A stretch of DNA of 64,000 nt from Picocystis sp. L7 (GCA_020975725.1 QXJR01000008.1:310001-374000), one strand, 5' to 3'; positions 47,642 through 58,667 are shown, counted from the first letter of the stretch. Translations and numbers: made by a program. Notes: generated from the letters alone by a model not told the origin.

Positions 47642-48477
47642 CGACCGTGCTTCACTTTATATCCAGTGTGCGTTCCAGCATTCAAACCACACTTTTCCCT
47701 GATTTTTCTTGCTCCTAGCGTCCTCTTTGACCCTCGCTCTCGGAGTGAAAAGTGACACATGCGAGTGCACATGTCGACCGTCGGCATCCATCCATCCTTC
47801 TGAGAGAGGCTGGGAGGGACCACCTCCCCCCGTCCTTCGGGAGTTTCTTCTCTCCGACCTTGGAGGACGGTCCAAGGTGGTGGGCTAGCGGTGAAAGAGG
47901 CAAGGGGACAATGCCAAGGAGCATGACCATCCCAAGGCGATGGAAGAGGCGAACGAACGGTGGAAAGTGGCATCTACCGGATGAGTCATGCGGTTGGAAG
48001 TGGCCGTTGTTTTCTTGTTCCCACGGACCGGTTTCCTTATCGACTTGAGTTGAGTTATCATCGACGCCAAGTGAGTAATTTGATCTTGGTGAATTCCAAC
48101 ACATCAGGGTGATGCCCGCAAAGGTAAAAACGGCTGATCGTGAAGTCAAGGATGTTCCTCGGTTGGATCCATAGAGGACCGACCAATAGCACTTGACTCG
48201 TTCCTCAAAGTACGAGGAAGATGGACCGGGCGTGTCGTTGCTTGCCTATGCCATCCACAAACACGCCCCTCCATTCGCGCACTCTCCTTGAATCGACTTG
48301 CTCCGACTCCGAAGCAAACCATCCAATTCTGGCGCGAAGTTCTACTAATGATGTCCATCGTCCAATGGCCAATGCAAGACCAAGTTGGCGTCCAAAAGTG
48401 GATCCCATCCGTTTGTCTCGGAAGGGAATGGCCCCTCTCGTTTAAGTCATCAAGTTAACACAGAAAATGCACCGACG
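47642..48477. other. Divergent upstream region, channel / murF
   Basis: About 835 bases between two divergent genes. Mixed composition with short chance frames. I see nothing specific. Confidence 0.4.
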
Positions 48478-49977
48478 ATGCGGCGATGGATTCGACCCGC
48501 GCGCGCTGCTTGCGGTGCGCCTGAGAGGCGACGGAAAGCTCTACGTACGCACGCATGGAAGTGGAAGGACTCGGAAAACGGCGCGTGTATCGATGCAGAA
48601 AGGATGGCCCGATGGTGTGGAGGGGAACTGGTGAAACATGGTCCGTGTGGTGCAGTGCACACCGACACCAGGAGCTTGCGAAAGGGAGATTGGTTTCTTG
48701 CGCTCTCAGGTGATCGCTTCGATGGGCACGACTTTCTTGAGGTTGCTTCAGAATGTGGATGTGCGGGCGCGGTCGCAAAACACGTGCCTGAAGGCTGGGA
48801 GAGAGGATTCATTCGCGTGGAGGATGGGCTGGTTGCTCTACAAGCACTGGCCAAAAATCTCCGGGAGCACTTTGAAGGTCCAGTCGTATGCATTACTGGC
48901 AGCTGTGGCAAGACCACTGCAAAGGAAATGACAACATTGGTGTTGCAAGCAGGACTCGGGACAGTCCATCAAACGAAGGGAAACCTGAACAATCATGTAG
49001 GCGTGCCGCTGAGCATTCTATCCACACCTGCAGCTGCCGATGCAATGGTTTTAGAGCTAGGTATGAGTGCAGCAGGAGAGATTTCTCTTCTTACTGGTCT
49101 TGCCCAGCCAAGTGTAAGAGTAGTCACCAACGTTGGCCATGCACACATTGCATCTTTTACAGATGGGTTGGATGGCGTGGCGAAAGCGAAGGCTGAAATA
49201 CTCGAAGGGTTGAGAGAAAGCGACGTAGTTGTCCTGAATGCTGATGATGAGAGAGTTGCAATCATGGGCAAAGCTGCATGCAAACCCCAGGTCAAATCCT
49301 TCGGAACAGGTAAAGGTGCCGATATCCGCATACTAGAGGTTGCCCCGGCAGGTAACCATGGGCTTCACACCCACATTAGACTTCTGGAGACCTGCTCAGA
49401 CAAGGTATCTGTGATAAAACTTCGATGCCCTGGAAAGCATCTAGCTATCAATGCTGCCCTGGCTGTTGCTGTTGGAACAGCACTTTCTGTCACGTTTGAG
49501 CAATGCTGCTTTGCTCTGCAGGGCTACCAATCTTTAGGCATGCGCATGAAGGCCGAGGCAATGAAGGATGGCAATTGTCTGCTTCTGGATGATAGCTACA
49601 ATGCCAATCCTTTGAGCACTGCCAATGCCCTGGAGGTTCTTGCTAACGTGTCACATCCCGGCCGACGCATTGTTGCATTGGGGGACATGTTGGAACTGGG
49701 AGACACAGCATACGTAGAGCACGAAAAAATTCTTCACATATGCCTGAGTGGCCCTTATGACGTACTTGCAATGTTAGGACCTCAATACAAGGCTGCTGCA
49801 CAGATTGCCTGCAAATATCCTCACGGAAAGATCTTGATCTTTGCTGACACGCCTGAAGCCCTTGCAAGCCAACTGCTCGAAATTGCAAAGGATGGGGATG
49901 TGTTCCTTGTCAAGGGCAGTAGGTCCATGAGAATGGACCTGGTTGCACACAAGCTCCGTGGGATGAAGAAGCTTTGA
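48478..49977 (+). CDS. murF: MurF: UDP-MurNAc-tripeptide D-Ala-D-Ala ligase, probably plastid
   Basis: Mur ligase of about 499 residues that adds D-Ala-D-Ala to the UDP-MurNAc-tripeptide, the last cytoplasmic step of the peptidoglycan precursor. The P-loop is ITGSCGKTTAKEM (139-151). It is followed by TKGNLNNHVGVPLSIL, the MurF signature, LELGMSAAGEI, NVGHAHI, and DDSYNANPLS in the C-terminal domain. The N-terminal domain has HTDTRSLRKGDWFLALSGDRFDGH-type sequence (split here by domain, residues 61-84). Residues 1-30 are basic and poor in acids, suggesting plastid import. In green algae, mosses and glaucophytes such genes serve plastid division. It lies tail to tail with the homeodomain-SIS gene, 124 bases apart. 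Confidence 0.93.
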   Translation: MRRWIRPARAACGAPERRRKALRTHAWKWKDSENGACIDAERMARWCGGELVKHGPCGAVHTDTRSLRKGDWFLALSGDRFDGHDFLEVASECGCAGAVAKHVPEGWERGFIRVEDGLVALQALAKNLREHFEGPVVCITGSCGKTTAKEMTTLVLQAGLGTVHQTKGNLNNHVGVPLSILSTPAAADAMVLELGMSAAGEISLLTGLAQPSVRVVTNVGHAHIASFTDGLDGVAKAKAEILEGLRESDVVVLNADDERVAIMGKAACKPQVKSFGTGKGADIRILEVAPAGNHGLHTHIRLLETCSDKVSVIKLRCPGKHLAINAALAVAVGTALSVTFEQCCFALQGYQSLGMRMKAEAMKDGNCLLLDDSYNANPLSTANALEVLANVSHPGRRIVALGDMLELGDTAYVEHEKILHICLSGPYDVLAMLGPQYKAAAQIACKYPHGKILIFADTPEALASQLLEIAKDGDVFLVKGSRSMRMDLVAHKLRGMKKL

Positions 49978-50101
49978 CGACGTTTCCCCAATTCTGCCTG
50001 GAAAAGGTTCACTGCCTTGCACCCATTCTCCCGTCCAACTGGTAGCTCAATGAAATAAACACTTCATCGCACACTAGGAAATGGCACAGTATGGGCTATA
50101 C

Positions 50102-51172
50102 TCACTCCAGATTGGTATGTCTCTGGACCATATCAATGGACTGAACCCCCCACTGTTGCTGAAGAAGGGAGACAACACAATCCAGGAGCACCCACAAGCT
50201 GATTTCATACGAACTGCCCATCATCAGTGGGCTGTCAATCTCAGGACACTCTACTTGAAACGATGATTCCATGCTATCCCTCATACCAAGATGGCTTCCT
50301 CCACTATGGTGCACATCAGGCGGTAGTGTCTGCGCAGCACCCAATCGAACCACTGTATCTGCCCAGTCAATTTGATTGCTGGAGGCGGTGAGTAGGAGTA
50401 TGTGCCCTCCATTCCTACGCGCTTGCTCTGTTAGAGCAACAACAGTTGAAAAATACCCAGGCCCTGCACTGACGACCAGTAGATCTCCTGCGGCTACAGG
50501 TGGACAGTTCATGTCTCCTACAACACTGACTTGTTTGCCAAGGTGGTACAATCTCATAGCAAACGAGCGTACCACCAAGCCTTCCCTTCCCACTCCATAG
50601 CAGAATACTCTTCTGGCTCCATGGATCAGCCTCATCAGGTGGCAGACGTCTTCGTCTGCCACAGATCCGACCACATCGCAAACCTGCTCGCACACGGCGT
50701 ACGCTCTGGCGTAGACCTCGCCTTCACGAACTTGCAGTGGAGCGGCGATCTCCGAATCGCGGAGTCTCTTCCTCCTACCCGTTCCAGACGTGAGGGGAGC
50801 ATTTGTACGTCGCACCTCTCCCACGCCCATCTCTCGCATTGCATTCTGTCCACGCCTGGCTGTCTTCTTCTTCGCACGCGCCATTCGGTTCTTCATCCAC
50901 ACGCTGACCTGCGTTTCGGTGGCTTCTCCCGCCGCTTGCACGGCTACCAGCAGCTCCGGCGTAGCCTTGACGTGTCCAGCGGAGAAGAACCCTTCCAGTA
51001 TGGTCATCTGTGCCTGTGTGGGCTTCCATCGCGGCCTACACATCCGTCCCGACACTCCCATCGTCAGCTCGTCTCCGTTCTCGTCTCTTCCCTCGTCGGC
51101 TTTTCCCGCCACGCACCTCTTGGCCGCATCCGCGAGCCCTTCGGAGGGCGAGGCCAGCGCGTGTTCCTCCAT
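50102..51172 (-). CDS. Homeodomain-SIS fusion protein, candidate sugar-phosphate-sensing regulator
   Basis: One continuous frame of 356 residues. Residues ~47-105 form a homeodomain: RPRWKPTQAQMTILEGFF (47-64) resembles the WOX-type first helix, and TETQVSVWMKNRMARAKKK (85-103) is the recognition helix with the W-x-x-N core (W92, N95; Met for the usual Phe). A basic linker follows (TGRRKRLR). Residues ~165-345 form a SIS domain like 6-phospho-3-hexuloisomerase: GARRVFCYGVGREGL (185-199), FAMRLYHLGKQVSVVGDM (204-221), GDLLVVSAGPGYFSTVV (229-245) and PLMMGSSYEISLWVLL (315-330). The usual SGSGET sugar-phosphate loop is replaced by AGPGYF, so catalysis may be lost. Start at 51172 begins an acidic leader. 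I know no described homeodomain-SIS protein. Confidence 0.82.
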   Translation of the reverse strand: MEEHALASPSEGLADAAKRCVAGKADEGRDENGDELTMGVSGRMCRPRWKPTQAQMTILEGFFSAGHVKATPELLVAVQAAGEATETQVSVWMKNRMARAKKKTARRGQNAMREMGVGEVRRTNAPLTSGTGRRKRLRDSEIAAPLQVREGEVYARAYAVCEQVCDVVGSVADEDVCHLMRLIHGARRVFCYGVGREGLVVRSFAMRLYHLGKQVSVVGDMNCPPVAAGDLLVVSAGPGYFSTVVALTEQARRNGGHILLLTASSNQIDWADTVVRLGAAQTLPPDVHHSGGSHLGMRDSMESSFQVECPEIDSPLMMGSSYEISLWVLLDCVVSLLQQQWGVQSIDMVQRHTNLE

Positions 51173-54100
51173 CCAGTGCCTCGACGTCTGCTCGTTTCTT
51201 CTGATGCGATTCAATGCGAGGCGGTGTTGCAAATGGTTGCAAGCCTTCGTGCACGTGGAAATTGTGTGGCACGAGAGAAGGAACCCGGACAGCTGTGGCA
51301 TCCATCCGTGTGGGATGCAAGGGAAGTTAATAACACCCTTACAACGTGGCGGGGAACAACCAAGGATACGGATCCAACACACAGGAAGAGCCAATCGTGT
51401 GTGAGAGGGGGGAGATGCTCGAGAGGAGCAGAAAGAGGAGAAACCATCCGTCCACTACATGGCATCAATTGTCAAGTGATGAACGTGCTGGTGGGTCGTG
51501 TACCTCTCTCGAGGCGAGGATGCAACGAAGCAAAGGAAAGACGACGCGCATGCAAAGCGAAGGAAACTAGTAAACGATCCATCTTTCGGACGTCAATCAT
51601 CCATCCGATGCAACAATCGGATTCCGAAGCAAATGGCGGTGGGGAGTCATTCCAAGATCATCAAGAATGTACTCCGGTAGCATTTGCTTGCGAATGCACA
51701 ATACAAGATACAACTTCAACACAAACGAGTCTGGCATGCATAAAAGGTCTCATTCCTACCAATAAACTACCGCGGTCAAGCGCTAAATGAAGTGGAGTTT
51801 AGCCCAACCGGTGAAAAGATGGCTCAATCCCAAATGACGAAATACTTCAGCACCAAAATAGCAATCCGTTCCATGGATACTACGACTTATTTTTAAATGC
51901 AATATGCTAGCTAGGAAATATAGAGCTTTCGAAAAGCACGACAAGCAGGGGGGCATAATGCAAGAATATCTATGGAGGACTTTGCCATCAATCCCATTCT
52001 ACTTTGTGTCGTCTTTTTTCTTCCATATTCGGTCCTCTTAGCTTTTCGCGACACCATAAATGGTCGAAAGTTTGGATGTGTTCTTGTTCATGAATTTCAA
52101 TCGAGTCTCTAGGGCGCAAGTTTGTTTATGATTCCTTGGAGGCCAAAAATCTCATCATCCTCTCAAGCTTATGTTGAATGAGAGGTGATAGTGCTATGTT
52201 AACTAGTTGAAGAACGTCACACATTTGTGATCGGGATGGCGGTGCATCTTGTATGCTAGAGCGTGGATGGTATGCGATTGTTTTTCCTACAAGAAAAGGT
52301 AGGCAACCGTGCGCCCTCATCAGTTTTTCCGTGATGCTTCCAATTCTCGTACGTCGGTACGCAAATTTCCGGATCATGGCTTGGTATGTTGATCTCCATT
52401 CAAGGAATAAACTTAGCCTTCCTTGCCTTCCTTGCCTTCGTTGGCCTTTTCCTTTGCCCGGGACCCACTTCCATTGATGGCGAATTCTCCCATGCCATGT
52501 ACAACGCTAGTTCAAGCTTGCACTTAAGCGTTACATACACGAACGAAATAGAAAAAAAGCCTTGGCCTACATGTCGCACGCAGTGAATCCTATATACCTT
52601 TGTGTGTGTTCTCCCGGACAACCGAATCTTGGAATTTTCCCTCTTTTCTTACTCTCTTTTGCGTGGCGGGGGCATTTGATTTCATCCCATCCATTCCCCT
52701 TGTCACAACACATGTAGAGCTTTATGCCGTACATGTACCATTCTTAAGTGAAAGTACAGTCCCCCTAAATTATGGGTGTTGTAAGGCAATATAGGACCCC
52801 ACGACTTTTTTGCAATACCCCTAGTTTAGTTTTTACCCAATGAACCAAGGAATGTTCGGTCATCGAATCTTCAAGGAATGGCTATCATTGGGGTGTGTGG
52901 CGTGGGCCAAACCTCTAGCACTAGATGTGAAGTAGACAACTCCCTTACATACTTGGATCGATTAAAGGGTGTTGACACTTCTCATTGGTTGTAAATTCTC
53001 TTTCGAATTTGACTAGAGCACGGTCTCATCCCAAGTCTTTACTAGGAGTGATGCTACAAAGTAGATTAGCATTTTAGGACATGCGCACCGAACGTTCACC
53101 CTCTCCATCTCATCAACGGCATCAGCACGAAGCAGTTGGGTTTCACCACAAGCGAATGTCAACCCCCACATTTTCGGATCCATTGCATTGAAGTTTCAGT
53201 AATGCTAAGAAAGGCTATTCTGAATGCGAGCATTTGTCCCGGCGCCTTATAAATAGTAAAATTAGCAACAATGGCTACCCATCATATTTACCAAGTTGGC
53301 TCAAAGCTAAAGCTTGTAAAACGATCACACCCTTGACAATCATCACGACAAAATTTTCGAACATGGAAGCTCCGGAAGCCTTAGATAAGATAGGAGTGAT
53401 TATAGGAAGGAATTACACAAGTGCAAGCAAATGAGATGGAAAGCTTACCATAGATACACGATCGAAACTTCTTACCACCATGTGGGCATGATCGCAAAGG
53501 GCACTTGCTACTCGAAATAAATCGATGAATTTGATTTATGCTGACCGCATGTTGGATGATCAGATAACAATCGCATGTACAATACGGAGGATGTGAACAA
53601 AGTGTTGCACATTGGGCCATGGTACGAAGGTACTTTCGGTAGTCAGCCTTCAGTTAGAAGAATCCTTACTTGGTAACATACGAAGATCCATACACAAAAG
53701 AAACAACGCCAAAGCATCTGGAAGAGGTAGCTTGAATGTAAATGACCCCGTCCCCTTGGTTGGTGATCGGATGGTATAGCAGTATTCGTGGACTACTAGT
53801 GTGAGTTCTAGCATGGATTTCCTTGCCAATTTGTGGAAGCATCGCAGCGGTGCGAAGATATTTTGAGGTTAAGATCATCCAGAGCAAGGGCAGCTTGTAC
53901 AACTAAGAACCCGAGCACTTTCTCTCGAGGTATAATCGCATCGCGATTCTGCACTTCTACTTTGCACAAACACCAGTTGTCCCATGCAACCCATGCTAGT
54001 GCCCTCCTCAATTGCATGGACAGTCTTTGAAGAACAGCCAATCGCATGACTTTCCAGCATAGTTTGTGCCTGTGTAGATTTCTGGACAGTGATCGCTTGC

Positions 54101-54569
54101 TCCTTCTTGAGGGAAGCAAGAGTGTAGACGGGGACACAAACATTATATTTAAGTCCATCAAATTGTTGCAAGGAGGCAGGCATCCTGTTCCATAGCACTC
54201 CATTGCAAATTTGCCACGCAACTGAGAATGTCACTCGTGGACTTGGCATGTACACGCCCGTACGCACCATGCCTTCTTGCTGCCCGTCACAAAAGGTTCC
54301 CCGCTGGCACCTGTTGGACCCTGAATTCTTACCTCCCAGAAAAACGGTGTCTTGAATTACTGGCATCAAGTCATCTTCTACAACCTTTAACTCTATGCAG
54401 TCGCGCCAAGACCCCAACACCAATCAAGAAGGGCATTTCTGTCTGAAACCCCCATGTGCCGCAATTGAGCAGGGGGCAAGGCAGAATTGTGCACAAGACC
54501 GCGCTGTGTGCATGATCAAAGTGCACTTCATTCACCTTCAGCCGACGTCAACTGCTCGATAGAATACAG
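51173..54569. other. Gene-poor AT-richer region
   Basis: About 3.4 kb. The first 300 bases are the GC-rich upstream of the homeodomain-SIS gene. From about 51.8 kb the sequence is AT-richer with only short frames. A stretch at 53808-54423 has two overlapping minus-strand frames of 137 and 182 codons, with no family I recognise; it could be a decayed gene. A short CCTTG-type run lies near 52418-52440. No LTR, tRNA or rRNA seen. Confidence 0.5.
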
Positions 54570-55148
54570 CTACTTCTGTTGCCCCTGAACCACCCACTTC
54601 TCGAACTTCCCCATGGCATCGAGGATGGGATTGCTTTGTTTCTGCTCCTCTCCGGGGGAACGTCGCGCCACCACCACGTTGGCGAATGGATCTCCTCCCG
54701 CACGGATTTCACGCTCAGACATTTGCTTGGCATCCCTCAGCCGGAACCCATATTCTAGTCCCGGATCGTTTTTTTTGGAGGCGAGCTGAGGATACATTTT
54801 GAAGGCGGCATTCAGCAGCGGTTTTTCGGCGTTGAAGATCTCCGTTTCGATCGTGGTCTCGTCTTGCACCGCGATTGATCCGACGGGGAACCACTGGTAC
54901 GTTCCAGAAGGACCAGGTCCAGATCCGTCTCGTCCACGGATGCGCACGAACACGGCATACGCCTTGCCACCACCACTCACGACTTCGTCAAACTGTTGCG
55001 ACTGCTTCTCCTGCATCGGTCGGCGACGCGATTTTTCAGACGGATCCGGACGGTTTCCGAATCCCTTGGACGCACGTACGCACACGCTTCTCCCGCTCTT
55101 TGTGGCTGTGCGTCGCATCGTGCTCCACGTGGCCAGGTTCGTCGCCAT
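54570..55148 (-). CDS. HHL1-like thylakoid protein
   Basis: About 192 residues. The first ~30 (MATNLATWSTMRRTATKSGR and on) look like a plastid transit peptide. The conserved core at ~55-150 contains FDEVVSGGGKAYAVFVRIRG, then QWFPVGSIAVQ and a helical LLNAAFKMYPQL, followed by LEYGFRLRD. This pattern matches, as I recall it, the HHL1 (hypersensitive to high light 1) family of thylakoid proteins that help repair photosystem II. The C-terminus ends in a short amphipathic helix (ILDAMGKFEKWVVQ). An upstream in-frame Met at 55334 lies in GC-rich leader. Family call is from memory of motifs, so moderate certainty. Confidence 0.62.
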   Translation of the reverse strand: MATNLATWSTMRRTATKSGRSVCVRASKGFGNRPDPSEKSRRRPMQEKQSQQFDEVVSGGGKAYAVFVRIRGRDGSGPGPSGTYQWFPVGSIAVQDETTIETEIFNAEKPLLNAAFKMYPQLASKKNDPGLEYGFRLRDAKQMSEREIRAGGDPFANVVVARRSPGEEQKQSNPILDAMGKFEKWVVQGQQK

Positions 55149-55954
55149 TTCCCTCGTGTCGGAAGATAAGACACGTGGAACCGCGTCCCACCGATGTTCG
55201 GCAGGGAGTGGCCGAGGACCACGAACCGCAGAGGATGATGGAAGGGCGAAGGAGTTGGATGCGTCGCATGGAAAGGATGGGAGGTTCCCCACGACGGAGT
55301 TTTTTCTCTCGGAAGGTCCAGTTGGTACCGGCAAGCTGTGCAGGTGGAGGCTTGAATTTCAGGACGGTTCGCGAGAGTTGCACCTGCAAGGGCCTTGTGA
55401 GAGGCTGGATCCTGGGTGGTGAAGAAGGAATACGCATGTGTGCAGTCACACTTCTACCGCATGAAGCACTTCCACCGCCAAAGCACAATTCACCTCGCTT
55501 GGGTGCATCCCATCGGAATCTGTCTTGTACTCATCCGTCCTTGGGCACAGGGACAACCCTCTTTTCCTGGAGAGGGAATCCCCCGGTTCGTTCCCTTCCT
55601 CTCTTGGCCTGCATTTTCGGCCACCTTCCCTTTGTGGCTGCACCATCCATGGACGAATCCCACGGACACGTCCATTGGAATGGTTCCTGCCACCTTTCGC
55701 ACTATGGATCTGCCCAGGAATATTCTTTGCCTATTCCCACGGCTGGTTCGGGACCGAACCGAGCTCTCGGACCCACCCGGGTCAATCGGAGGTCGATCCT
55801 GGGATACTTGGGACAACGGTTGCCAACACAAAAGGAAAGGATTCCGGTTTCAGATGGGGAAGACGGTCGGCACCGGTCGCGCACCAAGGACGTCGCGAAC
55901 ACACGGAGTTCGCGACGAAAGAATGGCATGGCAATTCGCAAAGGGAACGCCGAA
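55149..55954. promoter_or_regulatory. Divergent upstream region, HHL1-like / ACR3
   Basis: About 800 GC-rich bases between divergent starts. The ACR3 frame stays open through it, but the encoded sequence is His/Arg/Pro-rich and not conserved-looking. No element recognised. Confidence 0.4.
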
Positions 55955-57220
55955 ATGAAAGAAGAAGGTACATATCATGGTGAAGAGGTCGAAGGCAGCG
56001 AGGCACCTGGCGAACCTGCACGATCGGGCAAGGCAGAAGGGGAGGCATACCACGAACCGTCGGAAAGGAAAGAAAACGAGGACGTGGAAGCTGCCTTCTA
56101 CACTGCACGGGAAATCGACGCAAACGTATGCGAGGAGAACGAAAAACAAAGGAAACACGCGGAGGGAGGGGGGGAGGAGGAAGAAGAAGAGAGCCCGCTG
56201 GGTGTGTTTGGTAAATTCTTGTCGCTGTGGGTGTTGCTGTGCATGATCGTGGGGGTCCTCATTGGACACTTTGCACCTGCCGTGCCCGAGGCACTGAACA
56301 AAGCCACCGTGGCACAAATTTCCATTCCCATTGCAGTATTGATCTGGCTTATGGTGTACCCAATGCTCCTGAAAATCGATCTGAAAGCACTGCTGTCCGT
56401 GAAGAAAAATCTGAAGCCTGTGTTGGTGACGTCTGGCATCAACTACCTCATTCAACCGTTTACTATGTATGGTCTTGCCATGCTGTTCTTCAAAGTTGCA
56501 TTCGTCAGGGTGATTAGCGATCCAGACCTGCAGAACGAATACGTCGCAGGTGCTGTGATTCTGGGGGGATCCCCGTGTACAGCGATGGTGTTTGTTTGGT
56601 CATTCCTGACCCAAGGAGATGCTGCTTACACTCTCGTGCAAGTTGCAGTAAACGACATACTGATCTTTGTCTTCTACATACCAACACTCATGCTCCTTCT
56701 TCAGGTTACGGAGATTCCTGTTCCATGGGATACTGCACTTTTGTCAGTGGCGATTTTCATGGTAGCACCTGGAGCACTGGCCATTGCCACCCGATGGTAT
56801 GCCATGAAACGTAGAAACAAGCAATGGTTGTATTCGTTGGTAAAGAAATTCAAATATGTGACCATCGTGGCATTGTTGGGAACGATTGTGCTGATTTTCA
56901 CTTTTCAGGGGAGTCAGATTTGGGACAATCCAGTTAATGTGTTGCTGATTGCAGTGCCGCTTACTATACAATCTTACCTTATTTTTGCGCTGGCCTATGG
57001 CATCTTCTACAAGTTGCAGACTCCATTCAGATATGCTGCCCCTGGTGCCATGATAGCAACATCGAACTTTTTTGAGCTAGCCGTTGCCGTAGCGATGTCC
57101 CTGTTCGGTGCTGACTCGGGTGCAACCCTGGTGACCGTTGTTGGCGTTCTTGAGGAAGTCCCCATCATGCTTTCTTTGGTGTGGTTTGCAAACAAAACCC
57201 AACATTACTTCCCCAATTAG
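55955..57220 (+). CDS. ACR3: Arsenite efflux carrier ACR3 (BART superfamily)
   Basis: About 421 residues. After an acidic, Glu-rich N-terminus (~1-80) come ten hydrophobic helices typical of ACR3: LSLWVLLCMIVGVLIGHFAP, then PIAVLIWLMVYPMLLKID. Helix 4 has GGSPCTAMVFVWS with the Cys that binds As(III). Next come VNDILIFVFYIP, ATSNFFELAVAVA and VLEEVPIMLSLVW, all family signatures. It exports arsenite, and in some cases antimonite, from cytosol to outside or vacuole. Angiosperms lost ACR3, while algae, mosses and ferns keep it. The unusual part is the long acidic leader. Start could also be the Met at 55928. Confidence 0.93.
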   Translation: MKEEGTYHGEEVEGSEAPGEPARSGKAEGEAYHEPSERKENEDVEAAFYTAREIDANVCEENEKQRKHAEGGGEEEEEESPLGVFGKFLSLWVLLCMIVGVLIGHFAPAVPEALNKATVAQISIPIAVLIWLMVYPMLLKIDLKALLSVKKNLKPVLVTSGINYLIQPFTMYGLAMLFFKVAFVRVISDPDLQNEYVAGAVILGGSPCTAMVFVWSFLTQGDAAYTLVQVAVNDILIFVFYIPTLMLLLQVTEIPVPWDTALLSVAIFMVAPGALAIATRWYAMKRRNKQWLYSLVKKFKYVTIVALLGTIVLIFTFQGSQIWDNPVNVLLIAVPLTIQSYLIFALAYGIFYKLQTPFRYAAPGAMIATSNFFELAVAVAMSLFGADSGATLVTVVGVLEEVPIMLSLVWFANKTQHYFPN

Positions 57221-58662
57221 ATTGGACCATGCACTTGATATCTACATCTGAAGGATGTTATAAATTCATATACTGCTTTCTTGCATGAGTGGCTGAACGA
57301 ACTTGGATGGATATAGCTGATGCTAATGTTGTGATGTTGCACTGATTGCCATTCAAACAGGATCTGCAGCATGACATAGACAAAATCGAGAGCTAGTTGG
57401 AAGGATACAACTGCTAAAGGTGCTCTTTACCTAGGCGAGTTTCAGTCCTCGTGGACATCTTGCATCATGCCACTCAAACTTTGGAAGGTTGGAGGGGTAC
57501 CTCTAGTTCAGATGCTGACTCCATGGACACTGCAAGTGAAAACACCTCTTTTGTGATCATGTTGCGTCTTGAGGCGAAAGGGAGGTTTGAGACTCCTTCG
57601 CACTGGCAAGAGCAGAAAACTTTCTAATCGTCCATATGACATGCCTGCATAATTAATTGTGCATTTATCTTGAATTTAGGAACCAGGCAAGCTTGAGGTT
57701 GCATACACACACATGAAAAATATTGCTATCCTTGTGTTCAAAGCCAAGCAGGTGGTAGGTGGATGCAGCTACCAAGCTAAAAGAGGAGCGGCAGTTGAAC
57801 CACAATGGCTAAAAGGACCGAGGAAACAGGAACGACCACACCTAATCCGTGCTTGCAGGGTGGCAACGGTGCCCACAAAGTGCACTCCAAGGCTCTAGGA
57901 TGGGCAACATTGGAGACCAGTCGCTAAAACGTGGTGGATACTAGTGTGCCGTGAAGACTTTCGGGTTCAGTGTCCTCATGAGCATTCGGCCTTAAGTAGG
58001 CCGCTGAAGCCGTGGAACCATCTCTTCACAGTGTCTCATGGTAGTCGGTTTAGGCTTGTTGTCGTGGATTATCACTTTGCTTCTCATTTGGTGTGCATAA
58101 TCGGTGTCCATTGAATGATTGGAAGTTGCTCGGTGAGATGTTCCAACCTGGTCTCCTTGGTGAATTGAATCTGGCTTGCATAGCACGGCAACTTCATCTT
58201 CCACTTTCGCAGATGGAAATCGATCTCGGTCGATCTGCTACTGCACCGGTACGACAGTTGGACCTCCCCGTTTGGGTTGCGGGATTGATCCTCCTGTGAT
58301 CAATCTTTTTGCGTGACCGGTTGTAGGGAAAATGAATTGTGAAATGGTACGTTTGTTTGGCGAAACCCCGAGGGTTTCCTTCGATCTTCCGAAGAGATCA
58401 TGTGTTAAGTGGCATGGCGGGAGGCCAGGGATGAAGGCCGCTCAACGTTGAGGAAGAAGATGTCGAGGCTCGGGTGGGTCGGATGATTCTCTTTCACACG
58501 AGACGCATGCGCGCTGTTCATAGCACTCTAGGTTTTTCGAAACGATGATTGGTTCAACGTATCACCACAGCCACCAACTTCAGTGGCTCGCTGTCGGTTT
58601 TCGTCTTTTGGCCAACCGTGAGTTTGTCGTGTCCAAGGTAGGATTTCTCGGCATCTTCGTCG
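57221..58662. other. AT-richer intergenic stretch
   Basis: About 1.44 kb between ACR3 and the second copia element. Only short frames; no RNA gene, LTR copy or decayed host gene that I can name. The last bases include one copy of the target duplication. Confidence 0.4.
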
Positions 58663-58667
58663 ACGGG

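Noticed and set aside
57992-58299. Short frames before the second copia element as a decayed coding region
   Set aside because: Too short, on both strands, with no match I can recognise.
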